From NCBI GenBank assembly GCA_900768245.1, contig CAAGCE010000192.1:1-9117 (forward strand): 9,117 nucleotides of DNA, read 5' to 3'. A program made the position numbers and the translations under genes. This DNA is from Oscillospiraceae bacterium. Its GTDB lineage: Bacteria; Bacillota; Clostridia; Oscillospirales; Ruminococcaceae. A model generated the notes under the pieces. That model did not search any database. It worked only from the letters and a program-made list of their open reading frames with translations, and had not been told where the DNA came from. Of the stretch, positions 1 to 6,385 are shown in pieces (position 1 is the stretch's first letter; each line of letters opens with the position of its first letter).

Positions 1-1
1 A

Positions 2-141
2 TTGTATAGAAATTTCGCAATTATTGCAAAGCAAGAATTTGCATACATGCCGTATGTCAAGAAATTTATGTGCAAGATGACGTAAAATCTGCAAGCAGAT
101 GAGGTGCTAAGGCTTTAGCCGGTGGTTTTTAGAGGTGACCT
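2..141. repeat. Left copy of an inverted repeat that bounds the window
   Basis: Bases 2-141 reappear as reverse complement at 8999-9117. Bases 48-141 match with a single substitution (A at 131 against T). Bases 2-19 match exactly, and between these blocks the left copy carries about 21 extra bases (20-40) plus an extra A at 47. The unit is rich in small dyads: CATAC/GTATG (42-46 with 51-55), AAATTTC/GAAATTT (10-16 with 61-67) enclosing it, ATCTGC-AA-GCAGAT (87-100), and GCTAA/TTAGC (106-119). It ends 5 bases from the GH51 stop codon. Read on the GH51 strand, the 87-100 hairpin is followed by TTTTA and might act as a weak terminator. It looks like a non-coding dispersed repeat or MITE-like element; no ORF is evident in it. 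Confidence 0.9.
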
Positions 142-146
142 TATGA

Positions 147-1616
147 TTACGAATAGTTAAATCTTATTACATTCCAAGATTTAGGAGGAAGTACAGGCAC
201 GCCGTTTATTTCCGCATTTACGGGATAAACCTTTTCCTCGTCCGCAGTATTTATATCCTTTACGTCATTGCCGGTAACAACGATATGCTCGATAACTTCA
301 CCTGCGCCGCTTACGGAAAGCTTAACGCTGTCATCAAGAGAACGGTTCACTGCAAAAACGGTTATTTCATTTCTTTCTTCATTGTATACGGCGGTAGATT
401 CAACAAATGGTATCGTCTGATCTCCGTTTACCGTATAGCTTTCGCATTCGCAAGAAATATCGAGGGCAGTTCCCATACCGTATTTAATGGCGTGAAGATA
501 CGGATAGAATATTGTCTGCTTCCATACCCGTCCGCCGGTTTCGGTCATAATAGGAGCAATAACGTTTACAAGCTGTGCAAGACAGGCAATCTTTACCCTG
601 TCGGAATTTCTGATGAGCGTTATCAGTAGACAGCCGACAACAAGCGCGTCTTCAAGATTATAAATATCCTCAAGCTGTGGAGGAGCTATCTGCCATTTGG
701 GAATTTTCTGATCCTGCTCGTTTGAATGAAACCATACGTTCCATTCGTCAAAGGAAAGATTTATCTGCTTGTCGCTGCCTTTTTCAGCTTTTACCTTATC
801 GCATATTTCCGCAACTTTTTTAATAAACCAGTCCATTCCCATAGAGCAGCCGAGATATGCTTCTGTGTTGTTGTCGCGGTTGCCGTAATAATTGTGGAGA
901 GAAATGTAGTCGATATAATCGTAGCACTCCCGCAGCACCGTTTCCTCCCACTCGTCGAAAGTAGGCATACCTGCATTGGAGCTTCCGCAGGCTACAAGCT
1001 CGATACTGGCATCCGTCCATTTCATCAGCTTTGTGGTCTCGCAGGCAATGCGGGCGTACTCACGGGGAGTTTTGGCGCACATCTGCCAAGGACCGTCCAT
1101 TTCGTTTCCAAGACACCAAAGCTTTATGCCAAAGGGCTTTTCAAAACCATTTTTGCGTCGCATATTTGCATAGTATGTATCGGTAGTGCTGTTGCAGTAT
1201 TCCACAAGCTGACGGGCTTCGTCGGGACCTCTTGTGCCTAAATTTACAGCCATCATTATTTCGGTATCCGCCTGCTTAGCCCACTGCTGAAATTCGTCAA
1301 TACCCACTTCGTTTGTTTCTATCGCGCCCCATGCTAGCTCCATTTTTCGGGGACGTTTTGACTTTTCGCCCGTGCCGTCCTCCCAGTTGTAGCCGGAAAC
1401 AAAGTTGCCGCCGGGATATCTTACTATGGGCACTCCCAGCTCTTTTATAAGAGCAAGAACATCACCGCGGAAGCCATTTTTGTCGGCGGTTTCGTGTTCC
1501 GGCTCATATATGCCGTTATACACCGCCCTGCCCAGATGCTCTATGAACGAGCCGTAGAGACGGGGGTCTATTTTGGAGATTACCTTATTTTTGTCAAGCT
1601 TGATATTTGCATTCAT
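147..1616 (-). CDS. abfA: GH51 alpha-L-arabinofuranosidase, intracellular
   Basis: Removes terminal alpha-L-arabinofuranosyl groups from arabinan, arabinoxylan or arabinogalactan oligosaccharides by a retaining mechanism. The N-terminal half is the GH51 (beta/alpha)8 barrel with family signatures YGSFIEHLGRAVYNGIYEP and VRYPGGNFVSGYNWEDG. The acid/base Glu lies in CLGNEMDGPW (codon at 1101-1103) and the nucleophile Glu in SFDEWNVW; counted from the upstream ATG at 1625 these are E175 and E294, the numbers known for Geobacillus AbfA. The C-terminal ~110 residues form the beta-sandwich domain. Length (489 aa) is normal and no signal peptide is seen, so it is cytoplasmic. Two in-frame ATGs exist (1625 and 1616); AAAGG at 1629-1633 is only 3 bases from the first and 12 from the second, and family N-termini favour the second. 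It is transcribed divergently from the AraC gene, from a TTGAAA-17-TATAAT promoter. Substrate within the arabinosides cannot be told from sequence. Confidence 0.95.
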   Translation of the reverse strand: MNANIKLDKNKVISKIDPRLYGSFIEHLGRAVYNGIYEPEHETADKNGFRGDVLALIKELGVPIVRYPGGNFVSGYNWEDGTGEKSKRPRKMELAWGAIETNEVGIDEFQQWAKQADTEIMMAVNLGTRGPDEARQLVEYCNSTTDTYYANMRRKNGFEKPFGIKLWCLGNEMDGPWQMCAKTPREYARIACETTKLMKWTDASIELVACGSSNAGMPTFDEWEETVLRECYDYIDYISLHNYYGNRDNNTEAYLGCSMGMDWFIKKVAEICDKVKAEKGSDKQINLSFDEWNVWFHSNEQDQKIPKWQIAPPQLEDIYNLEDALVVGCLLITLIRNSDRVKIACLAQLVNVIAPIMTETGGRVWKQTIFYPYLHAIKYGMGTALDISCECESYTVNGDQTIPFVESTAVYNEERNEITVFAVNRSLDDSVKLSVSGAGEVIEHIVVTGNDVKDINTADEEKVYPVNAEINGVPVLPPKSWNVIRFNYS

Positions 1617-1677
1617 TATTATCATCAGCCTTTCTTATTAACGCTTCGTTTCCGAAACTTGATTTATTGTAATTGTA

Positions 1678-1706
1678 ATTATAGTCCCTTGACATAATAA
1701 TTTCAA
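1678..1706 (-). promoter_or_regulatory. Promoter of the GH51 gene
   Basis: On the minus strand, TTGAAA (1701-1706) and TATAAT (1678-1683) are separated by exactly 17 bases (1684-1700), a near-consensus sigma-A promoter. Its -35 box is the end of the shared motif ATATATCATTGAAAT. It overlaps the divergent AraC promoter: the GH51 -35 box lies inside the spacer of the other promoter. Confidence 0.8.
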
Positions 1707-1717
1707 TGATATATAAT
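1689..1717 (+). promoter_or_regulatory. Promoter of the first AraC regulator gene
   Basis: TTGACA (1689-1694), 17-base spacer, TATAAT (1712-1717): a perfect sigma-A consensus on the plus strand, about 42 bases before the chosen start codon. The candidate operator bases 1700-1733 cover its spacer, -10 box and probable start point. A protein bound there should block this promoter, which suggests negative autoregulation (inference). Confidence 0.8.
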
Positions 1718-1733
1718 TCTAAATATACTGATA
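1700..1733. promoter_or_regulatory. Candidate AraC operator shared with the GH78 promoter
   Basis: Read in the GH51 direction it is TATCAGTAT (complement of 1725-1733), 10 bases, then ATATATCATTGAAAT (complement of 1700-1714). The same two words, 9 bases apart, stand in the same place before the GH78 remnant. On the plus strand the site also shows a 22-bp-period imperfect direct repeat, AATGATATATAATT (1705-1718) against ACTGATATATTATT (1727-1740), 12 of 14 matching. Two half-sites about two helical turns apart with the inner one touching the -35 box is the classical AraC activator arrangement. Binding by the adjacent regulator is inferred from position. Confidence 0.65.
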
Positions 1734-1758
1734 TATTATTCGATTGGAGATGATGATT

Positions 1759-2553
1759 ATGAAAATGAATCTTAAAAGAATGGGTATAAACTATACGCAT
1801 GACAGCAGCTTTAATATGGTAAGGGAAAACGGGTCGGGAGATAATCTTCTTCTGATATTCAAAACCCCTGCTTATATTATGCTGGACGGCATTAAAACCA
1901 ATGTGACCCCAAACAGCGCAATTTTATTTCCAAAGGGTATGCCTCAGATTTACGGAGCGGCAGATGAAATCTACATAAACCATTGGGTGCATTTTGAAAA
2001 CGGGGAAAATGATATATTCTTTGATAATATCGCCGCAGTCTTTAACCGTCCGGTAACGGTAAGCTCCATGTCATATGTTGAAAAAGCGCTTGAAATGCTC
2101 AGCGAGGAAAGCGTGAGCAGTCCGGCAAATGAAGAATGTATCAGTTTGCTGATACAGCTTCTTATAGCCAAATCTGTGGGAGGGGAAACCCGTAAGCCAA
2201 GTCCTCACGGCGAAGGACTGCGGAAGGTAAGGGCGGAGATCTATGCCAATCCCGCAGGAAGGTTTTCCGTTAATGATTTCGCCAAAATGCTTGCGTTAAG
2301 CTCGGCATATTTTCAGACGCTGTATAAAAACGAGTTCGGAGTAAGCTGTTACGAAGATGTGCTGAAAGCCAAAACCGAGCTTGCGGAATATTACCTAAAA
2401 AGTACGGACGCTTCCGTACATGATATTTCCGAGCTGTGCGGCTATGACAACGACGTACACTTTATGCGGCAGTTCAAAAAGCGGGTGGGAATGACAGCTT
2501 TGCAATATCGCATTATTGCCCGCAGATCTGCACAGGATAACGGTTACAAATAA
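1759..2553 (+). CDS. AraC-family transcriptional regulator (first of two)
   Basis: A one-component sugar-responsive regulator of 264 residues. Residues 1-150 form the N-terminal cupin-like sensing region (NSAILFPKGMPQIYG and NHWVHFENGEND are typical strands). The C-terminus carries two helix-turn-helix units: SVNDFAKMLALSSAYFQ at about 170-194 and VHDISELCGYDNDVHFMRQF at about 219-246, the latter being the AraC family signature. An upstream TTG at 1744 is in frame, but GGAG at 1746-1749 lies 9 bases before ATG 1759, and that start gives exactly the length of the paralogue at 4245-5039. It sits between GH51 (divergent) and the GH78 remnant (downstream, own promoter), both of which share its candidate operator. 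The likely effector is an arabinose- or rhamnose-containing saccharide; this is inferred only from neighbours. Confidence 0.92.
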   Translation: MKMNLKRMGINYTHDSSFNMVRENGSGDNLLLIFKTPAYIMLDGIKTNVTPNSAILFPKGMPQIYGAADEIYINHWVHFENGENDIFFDNIAAVFNRPVTVSSMSYVEKALEMLSEESVSSPANEECISLLIQLLIAKSVGGETRKPSPHGEGLRKVRAEIYANPAGRFSVNDFAKMLALSSAYFQTLYKNEFGVSCYEDVLKAKTELAEYYLKSTDASVHDISELCGYDNDVHFMRQFKKRVGMTALQYRIIARRSAQDNGYK

Positions 2554-2560
2554 AATTATG

Positions 2561-2593
2561 TATCAGTATTTTTCAATGATATATCATTGAAAT
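2561..2593 (+). promoter_or_regulatory. Candidate AraC operator before the GH78 remnant
   Basis: TATCAGTAT (2561-2569), 9 bases, then ATATATCATTGAAAT (2579-2593), the same words in the same order and register as at the GH51 promoter. The TATCA cores lie 21 bp apart. The inner site is part of a perfect 22-bp palindrome (2571-2592, arms TTTCAATGATA and its complement). Its last six palindromic bases are the -35 box. The outer site starts 8 bases after the AraC stop codon. Confidence 0.65.
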
Positions 2594-2615
2594 GAATGAA
2601 AAAGTATGATATAAT
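2587..2615 (+). promoter_or_regulatory. Promoter of the GH78 remnant
   Basis: TTGAAA (2587-2592), 17-base spacer, TATAAT (2610-2615). The element is intact although the gene it serves is dead. About 50 bases later comes a strong ribosome binding site AAGGAGG (2651-2657), 9 bases before the ATG at 2667. Confidence 0.8.
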
Positions 2616-2666
2616 TTCAATATTTAAATTATTTTTTGAAATTATCAACAAAGGAGGAATACTGCT

Positions 2667-3988
2667 ATGTTTGCAATATCCGAAGCGTCGGTTGAGGGAC
2701 TTACCCGGAACGCTGTGATCGACACGCCGTCTCCGTTCTTTTCATGGAAAATGATTTCCGACAAAAGAAACATTATTCAAAAAAACTATCGTATTTCAGC
2801 AGGCACTTCATACGGCAGCGCTGATATGTGGGACAGCGGCGAAATTATTTCCTACAAGTCGTGTAATATTGTATGAGGGCTCTGAACTCGCGCCATGCAC
2901 TGAATACTATGTAAAAATCATCGTTAAAAATAATCTTGACGAAACAGCCGATTACCGGTTCAAATTTGAAACCGCATTTTTATCCGGAGAGTTTTCTCCA
3001 TGGGAGGGTGCTGAATTCATAGGTGCTCCGAATATTATGTTTGTCCGGAAACTTTGGGAGTTTTCAGCATTGAAAGCGAAATGACATTTGACGGAAAAGG
3101 CTGTGCGGGAATTGTTTTCGGTGCTGATGATTACAGGTTCGAAAATAAAGAGTTTAACGAAATGCTTATTGAGGGAAAAAATTATATTTCAACCGTCATT
3201 GACAAAACGAGATTTCCGGAAAAAAATTGCGGTTTATCGTGTCGGATATTTCCCCGACGATAAAGAGGGAGTTCCTCTTGCAGAATATGATATTCCCGGC
3301 AGTTCTCCCGAAAACAGCTTTTTCATGAAACTTGATGTTACCGGAAACTGCATAAATAATACCGCTCCGGGATTCCTGAGGGATTATCCGGAATTAAACG
3401 CTTCTGTTCCGCAGCTTTCGGGTGTAGATAACTGCCCTGTAAGAGCGGTTAAAAAAATTGCGGCAGTAAAAATTTTTTCCCCTGCCGAAAATGTTTATAT
3501 TTATGATTTAGGTCAGGAAATTGTCGGAGTATGCAGTATTAAATTCAACGGCAGACGGGGCGAAACAGCTATTATACGATATGCTGAAATGCTTTATCCG
3601 GATTTACCGGAATATGGCGGAATGACTGGCAGACTGCTTACGGCAAACCTGCGTGAAGCGGCGTCTACTGACAAATACATTCTCAGCGGTGAAAAAGACG
3701 AGATATATTCACCGAAATTCACATTCCACGGATTTCGCTATATCGAAATATCCGGAAAATACGCCGAAAGCGCAGAAACGTCTTGCGGAAAAGGTTTGCG
3801 AAAACGGATATAAAGTAACAACCGGATTTTTCGGAACAGGGGTTATAAACAGCGTTCTGAGTGAAGCGGGATATGCCGGAGAGGCATACAAAATGATGAC
3901 CCAAACTGATTTTCCGGGGTGGCTTTATCCCGTTGCGCAGGGCGCAACAACGGTCGCCAGCGGAGAATACACCTTTGAATCTCATTAA
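2667..3988 (+). pseudogene. GH78 alpha-L-rhamnosidase, frameshifted and internally deleted
   Basis: Homology to GH78 runs across three frames. The N-terminal domain reads TPSPFFSWKM, RNIIQKNYRIS and DMWDSGEI, then continues in another frame as YEGSELAPCTEYYVKI after a shift near 2871-2874. Further shifts occur near 3049-3053 and in an A7 run at 3220-3226. The region around 3490-3740 (YIYDLGQEIVG, REAASTDKYILSGE, FTFHGFRYIEISG) matches the family's concanavalin-like domain. At about 3755-3766 the reading jumps, with a frame change, to RLAEKVCENGYKVTTGFFGT and ends in FPGWLYPVAQGATT, the far end of the (alpha/alpha)6 domain. Most of that domain, including the DERxGWxGD segment with the general acid, is absent. 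After GATT (about 3952) the expected WERW motif with the base is also missing, and only a SGEYTF tail precedes the stop. About 440 codons remain against roughly 900 or more in the family. Promoter and ribosome binding site are intact. Confidence 0.88.
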
Positions 3989-4014
3989 AAATGTGCATTT
4001 CAATAAATCTCAAT

Positions 4015-4057
4015 ACGCCGTACTCCGTCTGCTAATTCATTAGCCAGAGAACGGCGT
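4015..4057 (+). terminator. Hairpin after the GH78 remnant, possible terminator
   Basis: Outer stem ACGCCGT (4015-4021) pairs with ACGGCGT (4051-4057). Inside it, TCTGCTAA and TTAGCCAGA can pair around TTCA with one bulged C. TTTATATTT begins three bases after the outer stem. This fits a rho-independent terminator with an imperfect U-tract, but another role is possible. Confidence 0.45.
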
Positions 4058-4104
4058 GACTTTATATTTGCAGATGTTGTCAGGGTGCGTATATAGGACT
4101 GTAA

Positions 4105-4138
4105 AAAGCAGAATAATGCAAAAATAAAGCAGAATAAT
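4105..4138 (+). promoter_or_regulatory. 21-bp-period direct repeat, candidate operator of the second AraC
   Basis: AAAGCAGAATAAT occurs exactly at 4105-4117 and again at 4126-4138, a period of 21 bp, or two helical turns. The second copy ends 3 bases before one candidate -35 box and 10 before another. Direct half-sites 21 bp apart next to the -35 box are the known arrangement of the E. coli araI site. The downstream gene encodes an AraC protein, so autoregulation of the araC-GH30-GH44 unit is a natural reading. The word is not found at the GH51 or GH78 promoters. Confidence 0.65.
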
Positions 4139-4141
4139 TCA

Positions 4142-4177
4142 TTGATTTTTGACATAGCTTCTGTTAAAATAATATTA
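4142..4177 (+). promoter_or_regulatory. Promoter of the araC-GH30-GH44 unit
   Basis: Two overlapping sigma-A candidates are seen. TTGACA (4149-4154) with a 17-base spacer gives ATATTA (4172-4177). TTGATT (4142-4147) with a 17-base spacer gives TAAAAT (4165-4170). In the second, the bases around the -35 box read TCATTGA, as at the GH51 and GH78 promoters, which makes it attractive. Either gives a leader of roughly 65 bases. Confidence 0.6.
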
Positions 4178-4244
4178 ATAAGAAAAGTATTGATAAAAAT
4201 ATGAATCCTTGTTGATTGAGTATAAATACATGGAGATAATTTAA

Positions 4245-5039
4245 ATGAAATTGAATTATATCGGATATGATTACTTGCATGAGCCGGACTTTTTTATATC
4301 ACGTCCAGAAGGTCGCAAAGACAGCGTATTTCTTCTGCTCAGGACTCCTGCAATATTTAATATTAACGGTAAAGATATAAAAGCGTCAAAAAATTCCTTT
4401 ATTTTATTCAGAGAAGGCACGCCGCAGTTTTACCGCGCCGATAACGGAAAATTCGCAAACGACTGGTTTCATTTTTCTATTTCCGAAGATGAATACAATA
4501 TATTTGAGGCTTTGAGCATACCGTTCAATACCTTAAAATATTTAGGCGATACCGAAATCTTTTCTGATATGATATTAAAAATGTGTTATGAATTTTTTTC
4601 CGATAATATGTACCGCTCATATACGCTTGGACTCTACCTGAAGCTGTTTTTTACAAAGCTTGGAGAATATCTGCAAAGCAGCAATGAAGTTCGTAATTCA
4701 CTGCATTATGAACATATGAACAGACTAAGAAGTATGATTTACAACAATCCGTCGCACAACTGGAAAGTTGAGGAGCTTGCTGCTGAAGCGGCTATGAGCG
4801 AATCATATTTCAGCCATATGTATAAAAATTTTTTCGGCATAAGCATAATAAACGAGGTTATAAACAGCAAAGTAGACTACGCCAAACTTATGCTGTCAAC
4901 AACTGATTTACCTGTAACCAGGATCGGAGAAATGTGCGGATACAGAAACAACGCTCATTTTACGAAACAGTTTAAAAGCCGCACCGGTATGACTCCGTCC
5001 CAATGCCGCAAATCAATGGAAAACAGTCAGACTTTATAA
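4245..5039 (+). CDS. AraC-family transcriptional regulator (second of two)
   Basis: A 264-residue paralogue of the regulator at 1759-2553, collinear over its whole length. Shared features include the N-terminal LLLRTPA, SFILFREGTPQFY and NDWFHF strands of the sensing domain. The two helix-turn-helix units are KVEELAAEAAMSESYFSHMY (about 174-193) and VTRIGEMCGYRNNAHFTKQF (about 224-243), followed by the family's GMTPSQCR ending. GGAG at 4232-4235 lies 9 bases before the ATG; an earlier in-frame ATG at 4230 meets a stop at once. The stop codon is about 20 bases before the GH30 start, so it is probably the first gene of an operon with GH30 and GH44. The recognition helices differ from those of the first regulator, in keeping with the different candidate operator upstream. 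The inducer is unknown. Confidence 0.93.
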   Translation: MKLNYIGYDYLHEPDFFISRPEGRKDSVFLLLRTPAIFNINGKDIKASKNSFILFREGTPQFYRADNGKFANDWFHFSISEDEYNIFEALSIPFNTLKYLGDTEIFSDMILKMCYEFFSDNMYRSYTLGLYLKLFFTKLGEYLQSSNEVRNSLHYEHMNRLRSMIYNNPSHNWKVEELAAEAAMSESYFSHMYKNFFGISIINEVINSKVDYAKLMLSTTDLPVTRIGEMCGYRNNAHFTKQFKSRTGMTPSQCRKSMENSQTL

Positions 5040-5060
5040 CAGCTTAATGTGGGAAAAGCT

Positions 5061-6374
5061 ATGGAAAATACAGATACCAATATTTTATGGAAAAGCTCAA
5101 CAGAAAATGCTTTATGGAAAGATAATGCCCCGCTGCAATTAATGCCGGGGAATGATGTCTGCGACATTGAAACTGACGTTTCCATACAGTTCCAGACAAT
5201 GGACACTCACCCGTGGGGCGGATGTTTTAATGAAAGAGGCTGGGACGCTATGAAAAATCTCTCCGAAAGTGAACGCACAGATGTTATTAACGCACTGTTC
5301 GGAGATGAGGGACTTAAGCTTACTGCGGCAAGAATACCTATGGCTGCAAGCGATTACGCTATTGAGCCGTATTCATATGACGAAACGGAAAATGATTATG
5401 AAATGCAGGATTTTTCCATTGAACGTGACAATGAAAACCTTTTGCCATATATAAGAAAAGCCCTTGAGATACAGCGGGGTATAACATTTTTCTCTACCCC
5501 GTGGACTCCGCCGTCATGGATAAAAAAAAGCCACTCTCTTATTGGCGGAGAAATTGATTTTACGCCTGAAAATATGAGGGCATATGCGCAGTATTTCGTA
5601 AAATATATCCGTGCATACCGCAGTGAAGGAATCAATCTTAAAGCTATAACTGTACAGAATGAACCCACTGTATCTACTCCGTATACTTCCTGCCTATGGT
5701 CGGGAGAACAGCTGAACGGTTTTATACGGGATTATCTTTACCCTGCGATAGAAAAAGAAAATATTGATATTGAAATATGGCTGGGAACATTTACGGATTC
5801 AAACAAGGAGCTTGCTATACCTGCATTGACTGATAATGTCACAAGTCAATATATCAGCGCTGTGGCGTTTCAGTGGTGGGGTGCTCCCCTTGCTTCGGAA
5901 ATATATAAGAACGGTAAAGCTCCACGGCTTGTTCAGTCGGAAACAAAATGCGGCGATGGAAAAAATGATTGGGCATACGCCGAGGAACAGTTCGACTGTT
6001 TTAAAGAATTTTTAGATGCAGGCGTCAATCAGTATTTTCTCTGGAATATGGTGCTTGACGAAATCGGGATGAATACGGAAAAGTGGCGTCAAAATTCTCC
6101 TTTGACAGTTAACAGAAAAAACGGTGAAATAATATATAATCCAAGTTATTATCTGACAAAACATTTCAGTTGGTTCATTGCTTCACGAGCTGTAAGGATA
6201 AAGACAACGGGTACATATTATGATATGATAGCTTTTAAAAATCCTGATGGCAAAATTGTTCTCGAAGTCAAAAACAGTTCGAACGAACCGGTATGCACAT
6301 CAATAAAAATAAACGGAGGAATAATTAAATCCGTTCTTGAAGCTCATTCTATAAACACATTCAGAACAGTTTAA
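5061..6374 (+). CDS. GH30 family glycoside hydrolase, cytoplasmic
   Basis: A retaining beta-glycosidase of clan GH-A. Visible family marks are HPWGGCFNERGWDAM, ARIPMAASDYA, FFSTPWTPPSWIKKS and TVQNEPTV with the acid/base Glu (codon 5661-5663). They continue with AFQWWGAPLA and LVQSETKCGDGKNDW with the nucleophile Glu (codon 5940-5942), then QNSPLTVN and SYYLTKHFSWFI. The last ~55 residues complete the beta-sandwich side domain. Length (437 aa) fits the family. There is no signal peptide. GTG at 5049 is in frame, but ATG 5061 is preferred: GTGGGA lies 6 bases before it, whereas nothing resembling a ribosome site precedes the GTG. Translation may be coupled to the AraC gene just upstream. The family includes beta-glucosidase, beta-xylosidase, beta-1,6-glucanase and beta-fucosidase activities; the subfamily, and so the substrate, cannot be fixed by eye. 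The xyloglucan/xylan context makes an oligosaccharide-trimming role likely. Confidence 0.9.
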   Translation: MENTDTNILWKSSTENALWKDNAPLQLMPGNDVCDIETDVSIQFQTMDTHPWGGCFNERGWDAMKNLSESERTDVINALFGDEGLKLTAARIPMAASDYAIEPYSYDETENDYEMQDFSIERDNENLLPYIRKALEIQRGITFFSTPWTPPSWIKKSHSLIGGEIDFTPENMRAYAQYFVKYIRAYRSEGINLKAITVQNEPTVSTPYTSCLWSGEQLNGFIRDYLYPAIEKENIDIEIWLGTFTDSNKELAIPALTDNVTSQYISAVAFQWWGAPLASEIYKNGKAPRLVQSETKCGDGKNDWAYAEEQFDCFKEFLDAGVNQYFLWNMVLDEIGMNTEKWRQNSPLTVNRKNGEIIYNPSYYLTKHFSWFIASRAVRIKTTGTYYDMIAFKNPDGKIVLEVKNSSNEPVCTSIKINGGIIKSVLEAHSINTFRTV

Positions 6375-6385
6375 GGAGCATTGGT

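Noticed and set aside
87..100. Strong intrinsic terminator for GH51
   Set aside because: The dyad is short (6 bp with a 2-base loop) and followed by only TTTTA; retained only as a weak possibility within the repeat entry.
2..141. CRISPR array or riboswitch in the terminal repeats
   Set aside because: No regularly spaced short repeats, and no known riboswitch core recognised; only two copies in opposite orientation are present.
726..1241. Long plus-strand reading frame opposite GH51 (also 285-629)
   Set aside because: Antisense to a well-supported GH51 gene, without a ribosome site or any family motif; a shadow of the real reading frame.
1744..1758. Earlier TTG start for the first AraC regulator
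   Set aside because: The GGAG that would be the ribosome site lies within that extension and fits ATG 1759; the paralogue's length also supports 1759.
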